A stretch of DNA of 64,000 nt from Platanthera guangdongensis (GCA_039583875.1 CM077163.1:229764646-229828645); one strand, 5' to 3'; numbered from the stretch's first letter, positions 1-10,769 are shown. Numbers and translations: made by a program. The notes: generated by a model not told the origin, from the letters alone.

Positions 1-2131
1 AGATCATCTTCTGCGCCCTCTCCATTCCCGCCGTCGACCTCCCCTGCTGCCCCAGCCATCTCAGAAGCGATGGATTGCATTTGAACCCGCCGGCGGTCGC
101 GTTGAGGAAGATGAGCCTAGCCGCCACTTTGGCCAGCGAGCCGAACTCCTCGTTCAGGCAAGTCTCCCACACCAGCCGGCGGCTCTGCGGGTTCGCAATC
201 CGCATCTTTCCGGTGGCCGGATCAAGCTGCTTCACCTGAACCGCTTGGGCGTATATGGGATCCATCCCTTCGGATCTCCATTTCATGAGTTCGTTGAGGA
301 CGATGTGGGCCTCTTCGCGGGATGCTAGCCTTGTGATCAGCCTGTCGACGTCCTTGTCCTGTTCCGGCGTGAGGCATTTGTAGGGAGGGAGGTATTTGCC
401 GCTGGTGTCTTTTGTGAGATACAGAGGGTCGAGGATGAACGCCGCCGACCAAGCCGGGTGATAGTTTCTCTTGAACCTTTTGTCGAACACCTTGAAGACA
501 GCAGCTTCGTCGGCGCTGTACTTGGCGCACCATCCCTTGATTTTGGACCTCAGTTCTTCCCAGATTGGCAGGCATTGTCCGACGAGAGGGCGGTCGGTTT
601 CCATCTCTTGAACCATGCTGGCAATGAGCTTAACGAGAGAGTTAGCGGCCTCGAGTTCTTTCCAGAATTTCATGTCGCGGATTAGCTCTGCTAGTATGTT
701 TGCTTCTGGATTGTCGAGACAGAGGAGTTTGTACGAGTCATCATGAACGGCGAGCTGCAGCGGCCGGCTGGAGGCGATGATGTCCTCAACCATGAAGTCG
801 CCGTCGTTAATGCCGCTGGAGCAACAAAGAAGGGATGCCGGCCGGTCGACCTCCTGAGTTTGGTATTTTTGGAAGAGAGACCGGGCGAAGGAATTGTTGT
901 TGAAAAACATGGCAATTCGGGAGCTTTTGGAGGTAACATTGTGGAAGAGGGGGAGGCCACGGGCGAAATCTTTGATGAGGCTGCGGAAACCTTGAAGTTG
1001 GCAGGCGAGATTCACCATCCAGTGATTTTGGCTCTCGAGGCTGCGCAATGCGGTGGTTTTGAACCGATCGGAGATGATCCCGGCGCAGCGGGTGGCTCTG
1101 CCGCTTCCGCAGGCGTCGCCGACCGTATCCCACAGCACGTCCTCGGCGTACTTGCACGGAATGCGGCTGTCGGCGATGAGCGCCCGGCGGAAGACGGCGG
1201 TGCCGTTCGGGAGATTGACGGTAAGGGAAACAAGAGAGTCGCCGCCGTCAATGTGGGAGCGAGGCTTCCAGCCATCGGCGGCGACCTGGAAAAACAGGGC
1301 TTCATTGATGCGGGCGTCGGCGTCCGAGCGTAATTCCTCGTAGCGAGCGTCGAGGCGTGCGCCGGCGAGATCGCGTCCGGATATTAGGGGGAGGCCTACC
1401 TGACGGAGAAACGCTCGGAATTTCGGATGCTCGACGGAGGAAAGAGAGACCAAGCCGGCGCACTCGTAGAACCAGTCGGAGAGGAGGGAAACAGAGTATT
1501 CGATCTGTGATTTGGACAGGGCAGGGCGTGGCGAAGCAATATTCGGGCTTTTCAGCTTCTTCACGCTGTCTTCAAGCATGGCAAGCGAGCCCAAATCGCC
1601 CTTCCCGCCGGAGAGCACCATGTTCGGCTGCTGCGGCGACGGAAGCGAAAGCCCGGGAGGGGTGGATGGGGAGGGGGAATACGTTATAACTTCCATTCGG
1701 TACGGATTGCCGGAGCGCTTGCGGGATGAAGAGGCGGGAGCTATGGCGGAGATGGGCTTAGGCTGCTGATGATGAGGGATGATGGCATGTCTGTCGCCGG
1801 CGGCGGGACTGGAGGAGAAATTGGGGCAAGTGCCGCGTTTGAGGTGCTCTGAAGCAGTACGGGAGGGGTTTGAAGCAGAGAAGACAGCGTCGCAGAGAGA
1901 GCAGCGGAGCTTGACGGCTTTGGGGGCGTTGGATTCAGAATCGACGATCAAGATGGGCTGCAGGTGAGTCCAGTACCACGCCCCCTTCCCTTTGAGCGCT
2001 TTCGTCCTCACCGTCATCAGCGCCTCGTATCGTTTATACGCCGTCTTCGCCGCCGTCTCCTCTGATGTTGAGTCCGGCGTCAACTCTTTACCGGATGTCG
2101 ACGATGACATGGCGTTCGTCGCTGCCGCCAT
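1..2131 (-). CDS. BED-type zinc-finger, hAT-transposase-like plant protein (C-terminus off window)
   Basis: An open frame with no stop or intron runs from the ATG at 2131-2129 to the window edge, about 710 codons. The start opens MAAATNAMSS. Near residues 30-60 lies the conserved block KRYEALMTVRTKALKGKGAW. A BED-like finger follows with Cys77, Cys80, His96 and Cys102 (C-x2-C-x15-H-x5-C). The rest is helical and resembles the body of hAT transposases, including FILDPLYL and RLVWETCLNEEFGSLAK motifs. It matches the Arabidopsis At1g12380/At1g62870 type of protein (from memory), which is usually near 760-790 residues, so roughly the last tenth is missing here. No terminal inverted repeats are seen. 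The family is thought to be a domesticated transposase acting as a nuclear DNA-binding protein; its exact role is not known to me. Intact coding beside decayed transposons argues for selection. Confidence 0.9.
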   Translation of the reverse strand, partial: MAAATNAMSSSTSGKELTPDSTSEETAAKTAYKRYEALMTVRTKALKGKGAWYWTHLQPILIVDSESNAPKAVKLRCSLCDAVFSASNPSRTASEHLKRGTCPNFSSSPAAGDRHAIIPHHQQPKPISAIAPASSSRKRSGNPYRMEVITYSPSPSTPPGLSLPSPQQPNMVLSGGKGDLGSLAMLEDSVKKLKSPNIASPRPALSKSQIEYSVSLLSDWFYECAGLVSLSSVEHPKFRAFLRQVGLPLISGRDLAGARLDARYEELRSDADARINEALFFQVAADGWKPRSHIDGGDSLVSLTVNLPNGTAVFRRALIADSRIPCKYAEDVLWDTVGDACGSGRATRCAGIISDRFKTTALRSLESQNHWMVNLACQLQGFRSLIKDFARGLPLFHNVTSKSSRIAMFFNNNSFARSLFQKYQTQEVDRPASLLCCSSGINDGDFMVEDIIASSRPLQLAVHDDSYKLLCLDNPEANILAELIRDMKFWKELEAANSLVKLIASMVQEMETDRPLVGQCLPIWEELRSKIKGWCAKYSADEAAVFKVFDKRFKRNYHPAWSAAFILDPLYLTKDTSGKYLPPYKCLTPEQDKDVDRLITRLASREEAHIVLNELMKWRSEGMDPIYAQAVQVKQLDPATGKMRIANPQSRRLVWETCLNEEFGSLAKVAARLIFLNATAGGFKCNPSLLRWLGQQGRSTAGMERAQKMI

Positions 2132-2470
2132 GAAAACCCCAACGAATTCCCCTCCTTATTATATAAATCTCACTTTTATACTTTCTCTTTAGTCTCTGTA
2201 CTCCGGCGAACGCCTAGCATTTAAGAATTCAACACAAGTTACCAGTTTTAGAGCTGCTCACTGCCATCCATACCTATCCGGCGATCAGTTAGTTCTTCTC
2301 TGCACCGGTCCGGCCGGATTTCTCTGCCGAAGATGATGAGTTTCTCAGTTGTGGAGGTGGAGAGAGAGAGAGAAGAGATGTACGGGAGAAAAACAAAGAA
2401 GTAGAGCACGAGATACTTCGGTGTCTGTATGAAGAGAGAGAGAGAGGAGGAAGGAGTTATTCTATTCTAA
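2132..2470 (-). promoter_or_regulatory. Leader and probable promoter of the BED-finger gene
   Basis: Upstream of the ATG the minus strand carries CT microsatellite tracts (plus-strand GA runs near 2370-2381 and 2432-2448), typical of plant 5' leaders. A TATAAAAG motif on the minus strand lies at 2173-2180, only ~45 bases before the ATG, so it would give a very short leader; the start site may instead lie beyond the CT tracts. No clear choice can be made. Confidence 0.35.
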
Positions 2471-2827
2471 TCAATTGAATCGCACTTTTTGGGGTCGCCT
2501 TCAACAGTGGCAGGGGAGGCTGAGAGCCCAAGCTTTTTGAGAGAGAAAAAAAGAGGACTATATTCTCTCTCTGTTTCCACACTTGGTCTTCGCCGGGGGT
2601 TGACCGCCTGAGCAAAATGGCCCACCGGCGTTCTCAGTGTATCATCGTAGATATATGCTGACGTGTACATGCACGCTAAAAACATGCCAACAAAAGGCGC
2701 CAGAGCCGAGCATCATGGATTTCGTGGTAAAATTCTCTCGGATCCCATTGAACCTACCCAATTTTAGGTCGGACCAACTTGCGTTTTATTATTCGAGGCA
2801 ATACAAAAAAATAATAGTATATTGAGG
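2471..2827. other. Intergenic, no gene seen
   Basis: Mixed-composition spacer between the BED gene leader and the first MITE. Short open frames here have no recognisable domains. Confidence 0.5.
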
Positions 2828-3023
2828 GGATTCGGGGGTGTAAAAGATTTTACGGGGCAATGCGCCATTCAACGGATGCAAGCACATCTCAACTCGCGCG
2901 GAGATGTACGCACATCACATCTCGCTTTGAGATGTATGCGCACGAGCTGAGATGTGCTCACATTCGTTGGATGCCGAACTGCACCGTAAAGTGCAGCAGT
3001 TGCACTTTACACGCCCGATTCCG
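2828..3023. mobile_element. MITE-like foldback element
   Basis: The ~195-bp segment is an imperfect inverted repeat over nearly its whole length. The left end GGATTCGGGGGTGTAAA matches the reverse complement of the right end (GGAATCGGGCGTGTAAA), and inner blocks such as AGCACATCTCAACTCG also pair with the far side. No coding capacity. A target-site duplication is not clear, so superfamily is unassigned. Confidence 0.6.
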
Positions 3024-4022
3024 TTTTTGAAAATTGTATATACATTAAAAGAAATTACAAAATTAAGCTATTACACTATGCCAATCAAATTAGATTGGAC
3101 AAGCTCTAGAAACTCAGACGGAGAGCCGACAATATCAGACCGCGCAAAATCCCCCTGCAAAGCAAACCGAGTGGTTGACATGTCAATGGTAATGACTGTA
3201 CCAAGAATAATAATAATAATTTTGAATATAAAAGTCAATGAAATTCTTTAGTTGAAGTTGAGCGATCACAAATGACAGCTCATAATCACTGATTCTGCTA
3301 GGTCTGATTAATCGTGGGTTATTTTAATGAATGCATACTCGTCATGCTTTTGATGTACGCATTTTCTTCATTTTGTGAAGGTGATCACTATAGACGTCCA
3401 GGCATTAAGTAGTTTACTTTTTTTTTCTTGTCGAAGCCTTACAAAGACTTCATGTTATTTTTTTTTCAATTGGAAGAAAGAGAGGATGAATAGATATGTT
3501 TGAGGAAGAAAAGTCTTAAAGAGTTTATAAAGTTCAATTAATCCTAATCATATGTACTTTAGAGTTCAATAAAACATTTTATGCATAAGAATTAGTACTG
3601 CCAGATTATTTAAGTAACCCTAGTTGGTAAAATCCATGAGTGCTTATGTTCAATAATTATATATTCGGCATGTGAGCATTAGAAAGACAAACTGAGTAGT
3701 CAAAAGGCAAGTCTTTAGGAGATTAGGTTAAATAGTTATATTGTATATACAATATAGTTTGACATTAAAAATAATATGTATAATAAATATATAAAAGAAA
3801 TATTAATATAAAACTAAAAATTGGATGAAACTAATTGCATGTAGGTACATGAAGGACCACACTCTTTCATGTGACACGATAGGTTCTAAATTTAAACAAT
3901 CAAAATATACCTCCCTTAATTGTTTTATTTTGGCTTAGCGGTCATAAAATGATATTTAACTAATTAACTTCCCGGCTATTTTAATCAGCCAATACTTTCT
4001 TAGCAAATAAGAGTGTTTTCAA
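3024..4022. other. AT-rich spacer, nothing recognised
   Basis: AT-rich DNA with homopolymer runs (for example T-runs near 3420 and 3460). No long frame, RNA gene or repeat structure is seen. Confidence 0.6.
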
Positions 4023-4220
4023 AGGCTTCGTTTGGCACTGTGGTGATAGACACTGTGGTGATGATCATGACCATGAGGGTTAAATTGTCATTCGTTAACG
4101 CCCAGCTAAGAAACTTCTTTCATTTTATGTTCAAACAGATGATGTTTGTTAGACGATCCTTAACAATTGATAGTTTAACCCATGCGTTTACGACTGCTCC
4201 CACTATGCCAAACAGAGCCT
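4023..4220. mobile_element. MITE with GGCTYYGTTTGG-type terminal repeats
   Basis: The left end AGGCTTCGTTTGGCACTGTG pairs with the right end, whose reverse complement begins AGGCTCTGTTTGGCATAGTG. The span is 198 bp with no coding capacity. Such GTTTGG termini are common in plant hAT and PIF/Harbinger MITEs. A target-site duplication could not be fixed, so the superfamily is open. Confidence 0.55.
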
Positions 4221-4712
4221 AAGTATAGTGGTTTTATAACTTGATCACTTGTCAAGAGTTTGTGTGTGGTGGATATATAGTAATGATGTTTATATTGCGA
4301 ACTTTTATTATGTATTTATACTCTTTTAATTTGTGGTGTGACAACTCATAATTATTATAGAAAAGATCTTTTTTCTATAGCTATTTTAAGAAAATAAGTC
4401 ACCTTGAAATTAAAGCCAATCTTCCTTTAAATGGTCCTCTCCCTTTAACAAATATCGCACCCTAGGGATTAATATCCTAGTTCAATTAACCTTTATCCAT
4501 AGACATTCACGAGGGCCATTAAAATAATAATCCATGAAGATATTTGACTAAAAATAAGAGAAATGATTTTATAATTTTTCAATTTTTAAATTATTCCTAT
4601 TTAATGCACCTGTTCTCCCTTTCGATATTTATTCAATCTTGATGAGTTCTTAGTTCAAGGGTCTTTTACTTATAGATTTTTGTTGCCCACATACATAATA
4701 GTAGTTTTTTTG
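4221..4712. other. AT-rich spacer, nothing recognised
   Basis: AT-rich sequence without a supported gene or repeat between two small transposable elements. Confidence 0.6.
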
Positions 4713-5363
4713 GGGAGTTGTTAACCGCAGACCGAACATGCCTATTCGCAAACCAAAAATAGCACTTTTTAAAGACGTTAAATATTTCTCTTGTTTTTTC
4801 AAACCCTTTATTCACAAACCAAACTCTAATTCATTTCCCCTTCCCAGCCACCTGCCCGATCCCGTACTCCGCATCTTCCCCTCTCTCGCTCTCCCAACTC
4901 TCGATCGCACATCTCCCGCACGTTAGCTACAACGACGTCGCCCGCTTGCTCGCCGACGAAGAATTTCAGAAAAGGCATTACCCTTGTTGGCGCGGGCGTA
5001 GGCGGCAAAGGTGGTGCCCTCTAGGTCACCGGCGAAGAACAATCCTCTTGTTCGAAGCCCCAACCCTTCTCTTCTTCACTTTGTTCAAAGGAGCTAACCG
5101 TTCGCTGCTCCTCCCCCGCTGTGAGTACATTGAGCTTCTTCGCTTTGTTTGAAGGAGCCAACCGTTTCTTTTGTATTGTAGTGAGCATTGAGCTATGCCC
5201 TTACTGATACTTGTGGTGCTGATGCACTTCTTGATATTTTTATTACTTTTAATGTTGGTCTGCGAATAACAATAATTTCTGTGAATAACAATTTTAAGTA
5301 TCTTTGGATCTGCGAATAGTAATAATCTGTGAATAGTCATTTTCGATCCGCGGATAACAATCC
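4713..5363. mobile_element. Non-autonomous TIR transposon with GC-rich interior
   Basis: The left end (TTGTTAACCGCAGACCGAAC from ~4718) pairs imperfectly with the reverse complement of the right end (TTGTTATCCGCGGATCGAAA ending ~5360). Subterminal motifs ATTCGCAAACC and ATTCACAAACC on the left recur inverted on the right as several copies of CTGCGAATAAC and CTGTGAATAAC (5258-5355). The interior 4840-5160 is GC-rich, unlike the AT-rich surroundings, and includes GTGAGTACATTG near 5120 and TTGTATTGTAG near 5172 that could be intron borders. It may be a captured host-gene fragment. Termini resemble Mutator or hAT derivatives; no clear target-site duplication was found. Confidence 0.5.
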
Positions 5364-6085
5364 TAAACTTTTTTTTTAATATGAGTTGTTATTTCATTAT
5401 TTGTTGAGTAACTATAATTTTGGGTTACATGTCCCCTTATCACCATTTATTCATTTTTAAATAAGATATGAAAACTAAAATTTAAACGACAATTCATTCA
5501 CCTATAATTCAAGAGCATAATTTCAAAATTTTGTACTCGGGATTCTTGCAACTAAACCCTTAGAATTTTCAAAAAATCATGAGTTTCGTTTGAGTCGACC
5601 TGGAGATATTCGTTGGGATCACTAAAAGAATTATGCAAGAGCTTGGTATTGATAAACTAAAAACTTGATAGATTTTGTATTTTTCATTTAAATATAATTT
5701 TATTTGGCTTTGTAATGTCAATGAATTAATATTGACTTGCGATTTCATTTTAAAAAATTATGCATGCTCAGTATCAATTTCCTATATCCGCCCACATTTT
5801 AATGAGACCCTACAATATCAATTTCCTACATTCGCCACTGCCTCTACCGTCAACTTCTACTTCATTTGAATCCTACATTTTAATGAGACCCTTCCCCATA
5901 CCCTAGTTGCAGAGCGGGGATGCACTGTCCTGCCTTTTTTTTATATATTTGATATTTTCATTGTTATGTAAAATTAAAGGTTATTGCTATATTTTGATTA
6001 TTTTTTAAATAATTTGTTTGTCATTAGTCATTATCTATTATTTTTATGAATATTGTATAATAATAAAAAATCATTTTGATGTAAT
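5364..6085. other. AT-rich spacer, nothing recognised
   Basis: Low-complexity AT-rich DNA up to the hAT MITE. Short frames have no domain signal. Confidence 0.6.
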
Positions 6086-6093
6086 GCTATATT

Positions 6094-6653
6094 TAGGGCT
6101 GAGCATATTATTCGAAACTCGAAAATCGCTCGAAAATCGTTCGAAAATTGAGCCGAATCGGAATCAGTTAAAATTGATTCGACTCAATTTGAGTCGATTC
6201 AATTTGACTCGAATATGATTTCGAGCCAGCCCTGAATCGCTCGAAATATGATTCGAATCAACTCGAATTAATTAAAAAAATTATGTATTTATTAATATAT
6301 TCTTATTTTAAAATTAAAAATAACAAAATTTAAAATTAAAAAAAAAGAATGAAGACTTTAAGTGTTTCATTTGCTAAATTTATAGGTTGCCCAATTTTAT
6401 TTTGAGAAAATTAGGAATAAAACGAAAAATTGCTAAATTTCGAGCCGATTTGATTCGATTTCAAGCCGACTCGATTCGATTTTGAGCCGACTCGATTCGA
6501 TTTCGAGCCGACTCGATTCGATTTCGAGCCGACTCGGAATCGAGTAATTTCGAGTCGAGCCGACTCGACTCGAAATCAATTTCGATTTCGAGTCGAAAAT
6601 TTCGATTTCGAGCTGATCCAAAATCGCTCGAACTCGACTCGATATCAGCCCTA
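6094..6653. mobile_element. hAT-type MITE with 8-bp TSD and internal tandem repeats
   Basis: The 560-bp element begins TAGGGCTGAGC and ends CAGCCCTA, giving matching TAGGGCTG terminal repeats. It is flanked by a perfect 8-bp duplication GCTATATT at 6086-6093 and 6654-6661, the length expected of hAT transposition. The interior is saturated with TTCGA/TCGA motifs, and 6440-6540 holds about five copies of a 21-bp unit around GATTCGATTTCGAGCCGACT. No coding capacity; it must have been moved by a hAT transposase supplied elsewhere. Confidence 0.85.
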
Positions 6654-6661
6654 GCTATATT

Positions 6662-8250
6662 TAGCATTGATGGGGCTCCTTATATCCGGTCCGGTCAAGC
6701 CGCGATTCTTCAAGCACAGCTTGAATTTTCAGCCACGTCCAGCCTGGCCGCACGCAACGCGGCATGCGGTCCGCTCCCACGCATGCGCACGGGGGGAAGC
6801 ACGTACCCGGGAGCGCGCACGCGCCCAGGGCACATACATCTAGGTGCCCACGCCCCCAGGCACGCGCCCCTCGTCGCGTGCCTCTGCGCGCGCGCAGGGC
6901 AGCCGACAGCGGGCTTTTGCACGCTGTCGTGCCGCTCTGGTAGGGCAGCTTCAAGGCCGCCCGATTAGGGCGGCCAAATTCCCGTTTAGCGAGGGCAGCC
7001 CCACTGGCCGCTCTCCCCTCCTTCTCCATGCTCCAAGAAAGTGCCACCCCCCCTAACAGGGGCAGTGGCCTTTTCTGCCAAATGAGCGGCCATTGGGCCA
7101 CCCATCCGCCGTCGGCCGCCCCTAGCTAAGGGCGGCCGGGTTCGCTTCCAAGGAGGGCGGCCCTACCGACCGCCCTCCCCTCCTTTTTCCCGCGCCAGAG
7201 AAGCGCCATCAACCCTAACAGGGGCAGTGACCTTTTCTTCTAGATGGGCGGCCATCTGGCCGCCATCCGCTGCCGGCCGCCCTTTGTTAAGTGCGGTCGG
7301 TTTACCAGGGCCGCCCTCCCCCCTTTTTTCCTGCGCTAGAGAGGTGTCACCACCCCTAACAGGGGCGGTGTTTCTCTCTTCCAGACGGGCGGTGTTTCTC
7401 TCTTCCATTGGCCCCCCGTCCGCCCCTAATAGGTGCGACCTCTTCCCCGCCGGGACGAGCGGTCGTTTCGCCGCCCGTCCTCCGCCGGCATCGCCAACAG
7501 GCGGTTTTCTCTTCCCTTCGGCCGACCGGCTTCCCCCCGGTGGCCGGCCAAGTTCCTCCGGTCGAGCGTGAAGGTCGCCGCCGGGCAACCTTCACCGTCG
7601 TCGCCGCCGCCGCCCGCCGTCCGCCATGAGTATTTTCTGTCGTCCGATCACGCTCCCGCGATCGCCGCCGTCTGTTACGTCGGTAACCACCCACGTAACC
7701 GCTCGCATGATCTCCCGTAATGGAGATAGTAGGTTGCCAAAAATAGAATGGTCTGCATATAACAAGATTAATGCACGTATTAAATTATAATCCCGCGAAA
7801 TGTTATAAAAATAATTATAATATTTTAGTCTATTAATAGCAATTATGATGGTTATGAGCTGCGGATAACCGCGTAACCTCCATAACTACCCATGAAGCCT
7901 ATAAATAGGAGTCCAGACCCCCCCTTTAATTCCCATTCATCTCCGCCTTCCTCGAAGGTCTTCAAGCGTTGCTTGAAGATCTCCTTTGTCTTCGACGCCT
8001 CCTTCGAAGATCTTCATCGTCTTTATCTGGAAAATCCTCCTATGGATTTTATCCCTCCTCCGTTTCTCTTCCTTGCACGCTCCCGTGTGCATTGCCTCCC
8101 AGCGCGCTCCTGCGCTCGTTGCCTTCCTTGCACGCTCCCGCGCGCGTTTTCTTCCTTGCGCTCCACTGTTCGCATTGCCTTCCTTGTGCGCTCCTGCACG
8201 CGTTGTCTTCCTTGCGCGCTCCCGCGTACATTGCCTTCTTTGCGCGCTCC
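6662..8250. other. GC-rich unclassified block with degenerate repeats
   Basis: Composition changes sharply from the AT-rich DNA on the left. Three degenerate copies of a ~140-160-bp unit containing CCTAACAGGGGC begin near 7052, 7214 and 7355. Long overlapping frames here in several registers reflect GC content and repeats, not genes. The block could be an LTR or leader of an unrecognised element; a TATA-like motif lies at 7900 and a repeat-rich stretch follows. Confidence 0.4.
7900..7907 (+). promoter_or_regulatory. TATA-box candidate in the GC-rich block
   Basis: TATAAATA within CCTATAAATAGGAG, followed about 35 bases later by CT-rich leader-like sequence. It resembles an LTR promoter, but no LTR boundary could be proven. 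Confidence 0.35.
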
Positions 8251-8258
8251 TACGCGCG
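8070..8258. repeat. Degenerate ~33-bp GC-rich minisatellite, split by the hAT element
   Basis: Repeated phrases of the type CTTGCGCGCTCCTGCGCGC recur about every 33 bases. The repeat continues beyond the hAT insertion (9269 to ~9400), showing that the insertion split one array. Confidence 0.6.
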
Positions 8259-9260
8259 CAGGGGCGGATCCGGGATTCGAAGTAAGGGGGGGGGGGGGGC
8301 AAAAAAATTGTGAATCAAAGTATAATAAGCAAAAAATTTCTAGTTTGAAATTTTAGCATTAACAATAAATGAAAAATTACAATATGAATTTTATCTTATT
8401 TTAGTTGTGCATGCCGTTTTTTCAACTCATAAAATTCATCAATAAGCACATCTTTCTCGATCTTCTCTGCTATTTCCCGTTCTATGTAAAGAGTCATACA
8501 ATTTACCAAAAATTCATCCTTCATTTTGTTGCGCAGTCTTGTTTTAATAAGCTTCATAGCAGAAAATGACAATTCTGTAGTCACTGTTGAGACCGGAAGT
8601 GTCAAAATTAGCTGAATTAGCTTGTCAACAAGATAATAGGTATTTGATTTCTTCATTTCGGCCAATTTCTCACAAAGTTTAGAAATTGCTGACAAGTTCT
8701 TTAAATTGGAATGAGAAAAAACATCTAACTGATAATGATGCAGCTGAGGAGAACTTACAGTGAAATTTATGGAAGGAAAAAGAAGAAAACCAAAAAGTAA
8801 AGTCTGATTCAGAATTTCCCCAACCCAGCACAGCCGACGTCGCCCAAATCTCGCGATAGCTAGCTGGATTCACGCCAAATAACACAATACAACTTTGATT
8901 CCACTGAAGGAGGCTGCCAAATCGCCAATCGAGGGAAGAGCTCTTCCTAAGAGGCTCTCAGCCAACCCTAGCGGAAAGGGGAGAGGGAGACGACTCAGAC
9001 GAGAGAAGCGAGAGAGACGATCTCTTTCTGTATAGGAGAGAAAAATTGGATCTGAAAATAAGTTTATATGAATTATTAACTATATATATATATTATATAC
9101 ATAACTTATACTTTATAATTTATAAATTTCATCACTTATATTATATACATATTTATATTTTATAATTAATAAAAACTAAACTTACATAAATTGAAAATTC
9201 TTGGGGGGGGGGGGGGGGGGGGGGCGGGCCCCCCCTTGCCCCCCTCTGGATCCGCCACTG
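8259..9260 (-). mobile_element. Internally deleted hAT transposon
   Basis: The 1002-bp element starts CAGGGGCGGATCC and its right end reads, as reverse complement, CAGTGGCGGATCC. It is flanked by a perfect 8-bp target-site duplication TACGCGCG (8251-8258 and 9261-9268). Long G-runs lie just inside both ends (about 8286-8299 and 9204-9223). The minus strand retains a promoter/leader-like stretch (8700-9060) and only the terminal part of a transposase. Confidence 0.85.
8396..8695 (-). pseudogene. hAT transposase C-terminal dimerisation domain (hATC) remnant
   Basis: The 99-residue frame carries LPVSTVTTELSFSAMKLIKT followed by RLRNKMKDEFLVNCMTLYIE, the hAT C-terminal dimerisation signature as found in plant transposases of the zinc-finger MYM-like (TTF/DUF4371) group. 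The BED/TTF finger and the DDE catalytic core are absent, so the element cannot encode an active transposase. It ends with a normal stop. It is probably the last exon, joined by internal deletion to the leader region on its right. Confidence 0.8.
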
Positions 9261-9268
9261 TACGCGCG

Positions 9269-9880
9269 TCTCCTCCTTGCACCCTCTACCGCTCGTCGCT
9301 TCCTTGCGTGCTCTCGCGCGCGCCTCTCCGTCGCGCATTCTTGCGCGCGGCTCTCCCCTGCATGCTCCCCCGCGCTCTCACACACGTCGTTACCTTACGC
9401 GGGTATGTTTCCCCCATGCTCCACTCACTCTACTTCTGCAAGCGCCCTGCACACTATCTATTTACCCGCAATCGCTCAGCGCGCCATCCTCCAGCAAGCA
9501 CCTAGCGCGCTCTCCTCCAACAAACTCCCAGCGCGCTCTTTGCCAACAAGCGCACCACACGCTCCAGAATAAGCACTCCATCTACCGATAAGACAACCAA
9601 ACCACGCTTCTCCAAAAGACAATCAAAGACAAGAAACAGAGGGTAAGACGTGCTAAGCGCGCCTCCGAGCCTCAAAGCTCCTGACATCAGAACGTGTACA
9701 ATAAACTGCTCCTGCCTCCAGAAATTATTAGAAGGCTCCAGAATACAACGAGTGAATCGCTCCCAGCAGCATCCGAAGAAATAATTAGCCCTGTGAGTGG
9801 TGGTCTGTCACCCTTCAGGTTCTCTCTCTCTCTCCCTAATAATTGTAACGAGAGGCGGCCTGTTTTCCTCGAGTTCTTGA
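9269..9880. other. Continuation of GC-rich repeat block and unclassified sequence
   Basis: The GC-rich minisatellite continues to about 9400, followed by CT-rich and unclassified DNA. Frames are short and lack domains. Confidence 0.4.
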
Positions 9881-10000
9881 AAAAGCCCTGTAACATCACT
9901 CAAATCTAGTGGAGGTTTGGTCGGCACAGATCCGGCCACGTGGTTTTTCACCTCTTTCCGGGGTTTTTCACGTCAAAAAATTACTTTGTCAACTTTCTAT
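9880..10000 (+). mobile_element. Copia LTR fragment (R-U5-like)
   Basis: The stretch with GGTTTGGTCGG, CCACGTGGTTTTTCACCTC and GGGGTTTTTCACGTC is the kind of sequence found at the downstream end of many plant copia LTRs. A similar sequence lies inverted at 40203-40320. No primer-binding site or partner LTR could be identified. Confidence 0.5.
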
Positions 10001-10769
10001 TTTCAATAACTGTGCGCGCGCTCAACCGTTACGAGAATTAATACGGTCCAAATATTCCGCTCCGACCGAGACGTCGAATTAGTCCGCAACAAGCATTATT
10101 ACATTTTGTATCTAATGTATTGAGATTTTCTTTTTTCCCCTTATATTCCGATCTTTCCAACGTACATATTTTAGAAATAAATAAAATTATAAAATCTCTA
10201 AACTATATAAAATAAAATAGATTAAAAATTATACGATAATAATTTTGAAAATAATATAATACAAAAATAGATCGGAAAAATATACATAAGAAGAGTGATT
10301 AAGAAACAATTTATTGGCATGATAAATAACTAGTCTTTCATTGTATCGAATTATGTATTAATTATGCATTATCATAGTCCTTCATTCTATGGTATTTGTA
10401 TTATTTTAGCTAATAAATACGTAACTCATTTGCTCACAAACATTGTATATGTATTATTCTGTTTTATTTTATTTTATTTAGAACTTATATTCAAAGTTAT
10501 ATATTAGGTACGTAATATATAAAAGAAAAATCATGTACATTATGAAATAATGTAATTTTCCATTTTATACAGTATGTATATACATATATATTTATTATAA
10601 ATGAAAACATTTTGAATCATATTGACATCAGGTCTGAACCACAAATCAAATCTTAGCCGTCTGATGAAGGGCGGGATGGCTGCAAATAGCGATCTCTAAA
10701 AAAAAAACTCTCTCACGCTCCAGCCAAAAATTCCTGATGGTGGATTGCATGTAACATTTCCTCCTAACC
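10001..10769. other. AT-rich spacer, nothing recognised
   Basis: AT-rich DNA up to the target site of copia element J. No supported gene. Confidence 0.6.

Noticed and set aside
743..1333. Plus-strand 196-residue frame across the BED gene
   Set aside because: It is antisense to an intact conserved coding frame and has no domain of its own.
7163..7720. Overlapping frames of 95-141 residues in the GC-rich block
   Set aside because: High GC removes stop codons in all frames; composition is Arg/Gly/Pro-rich and no domain is visible.
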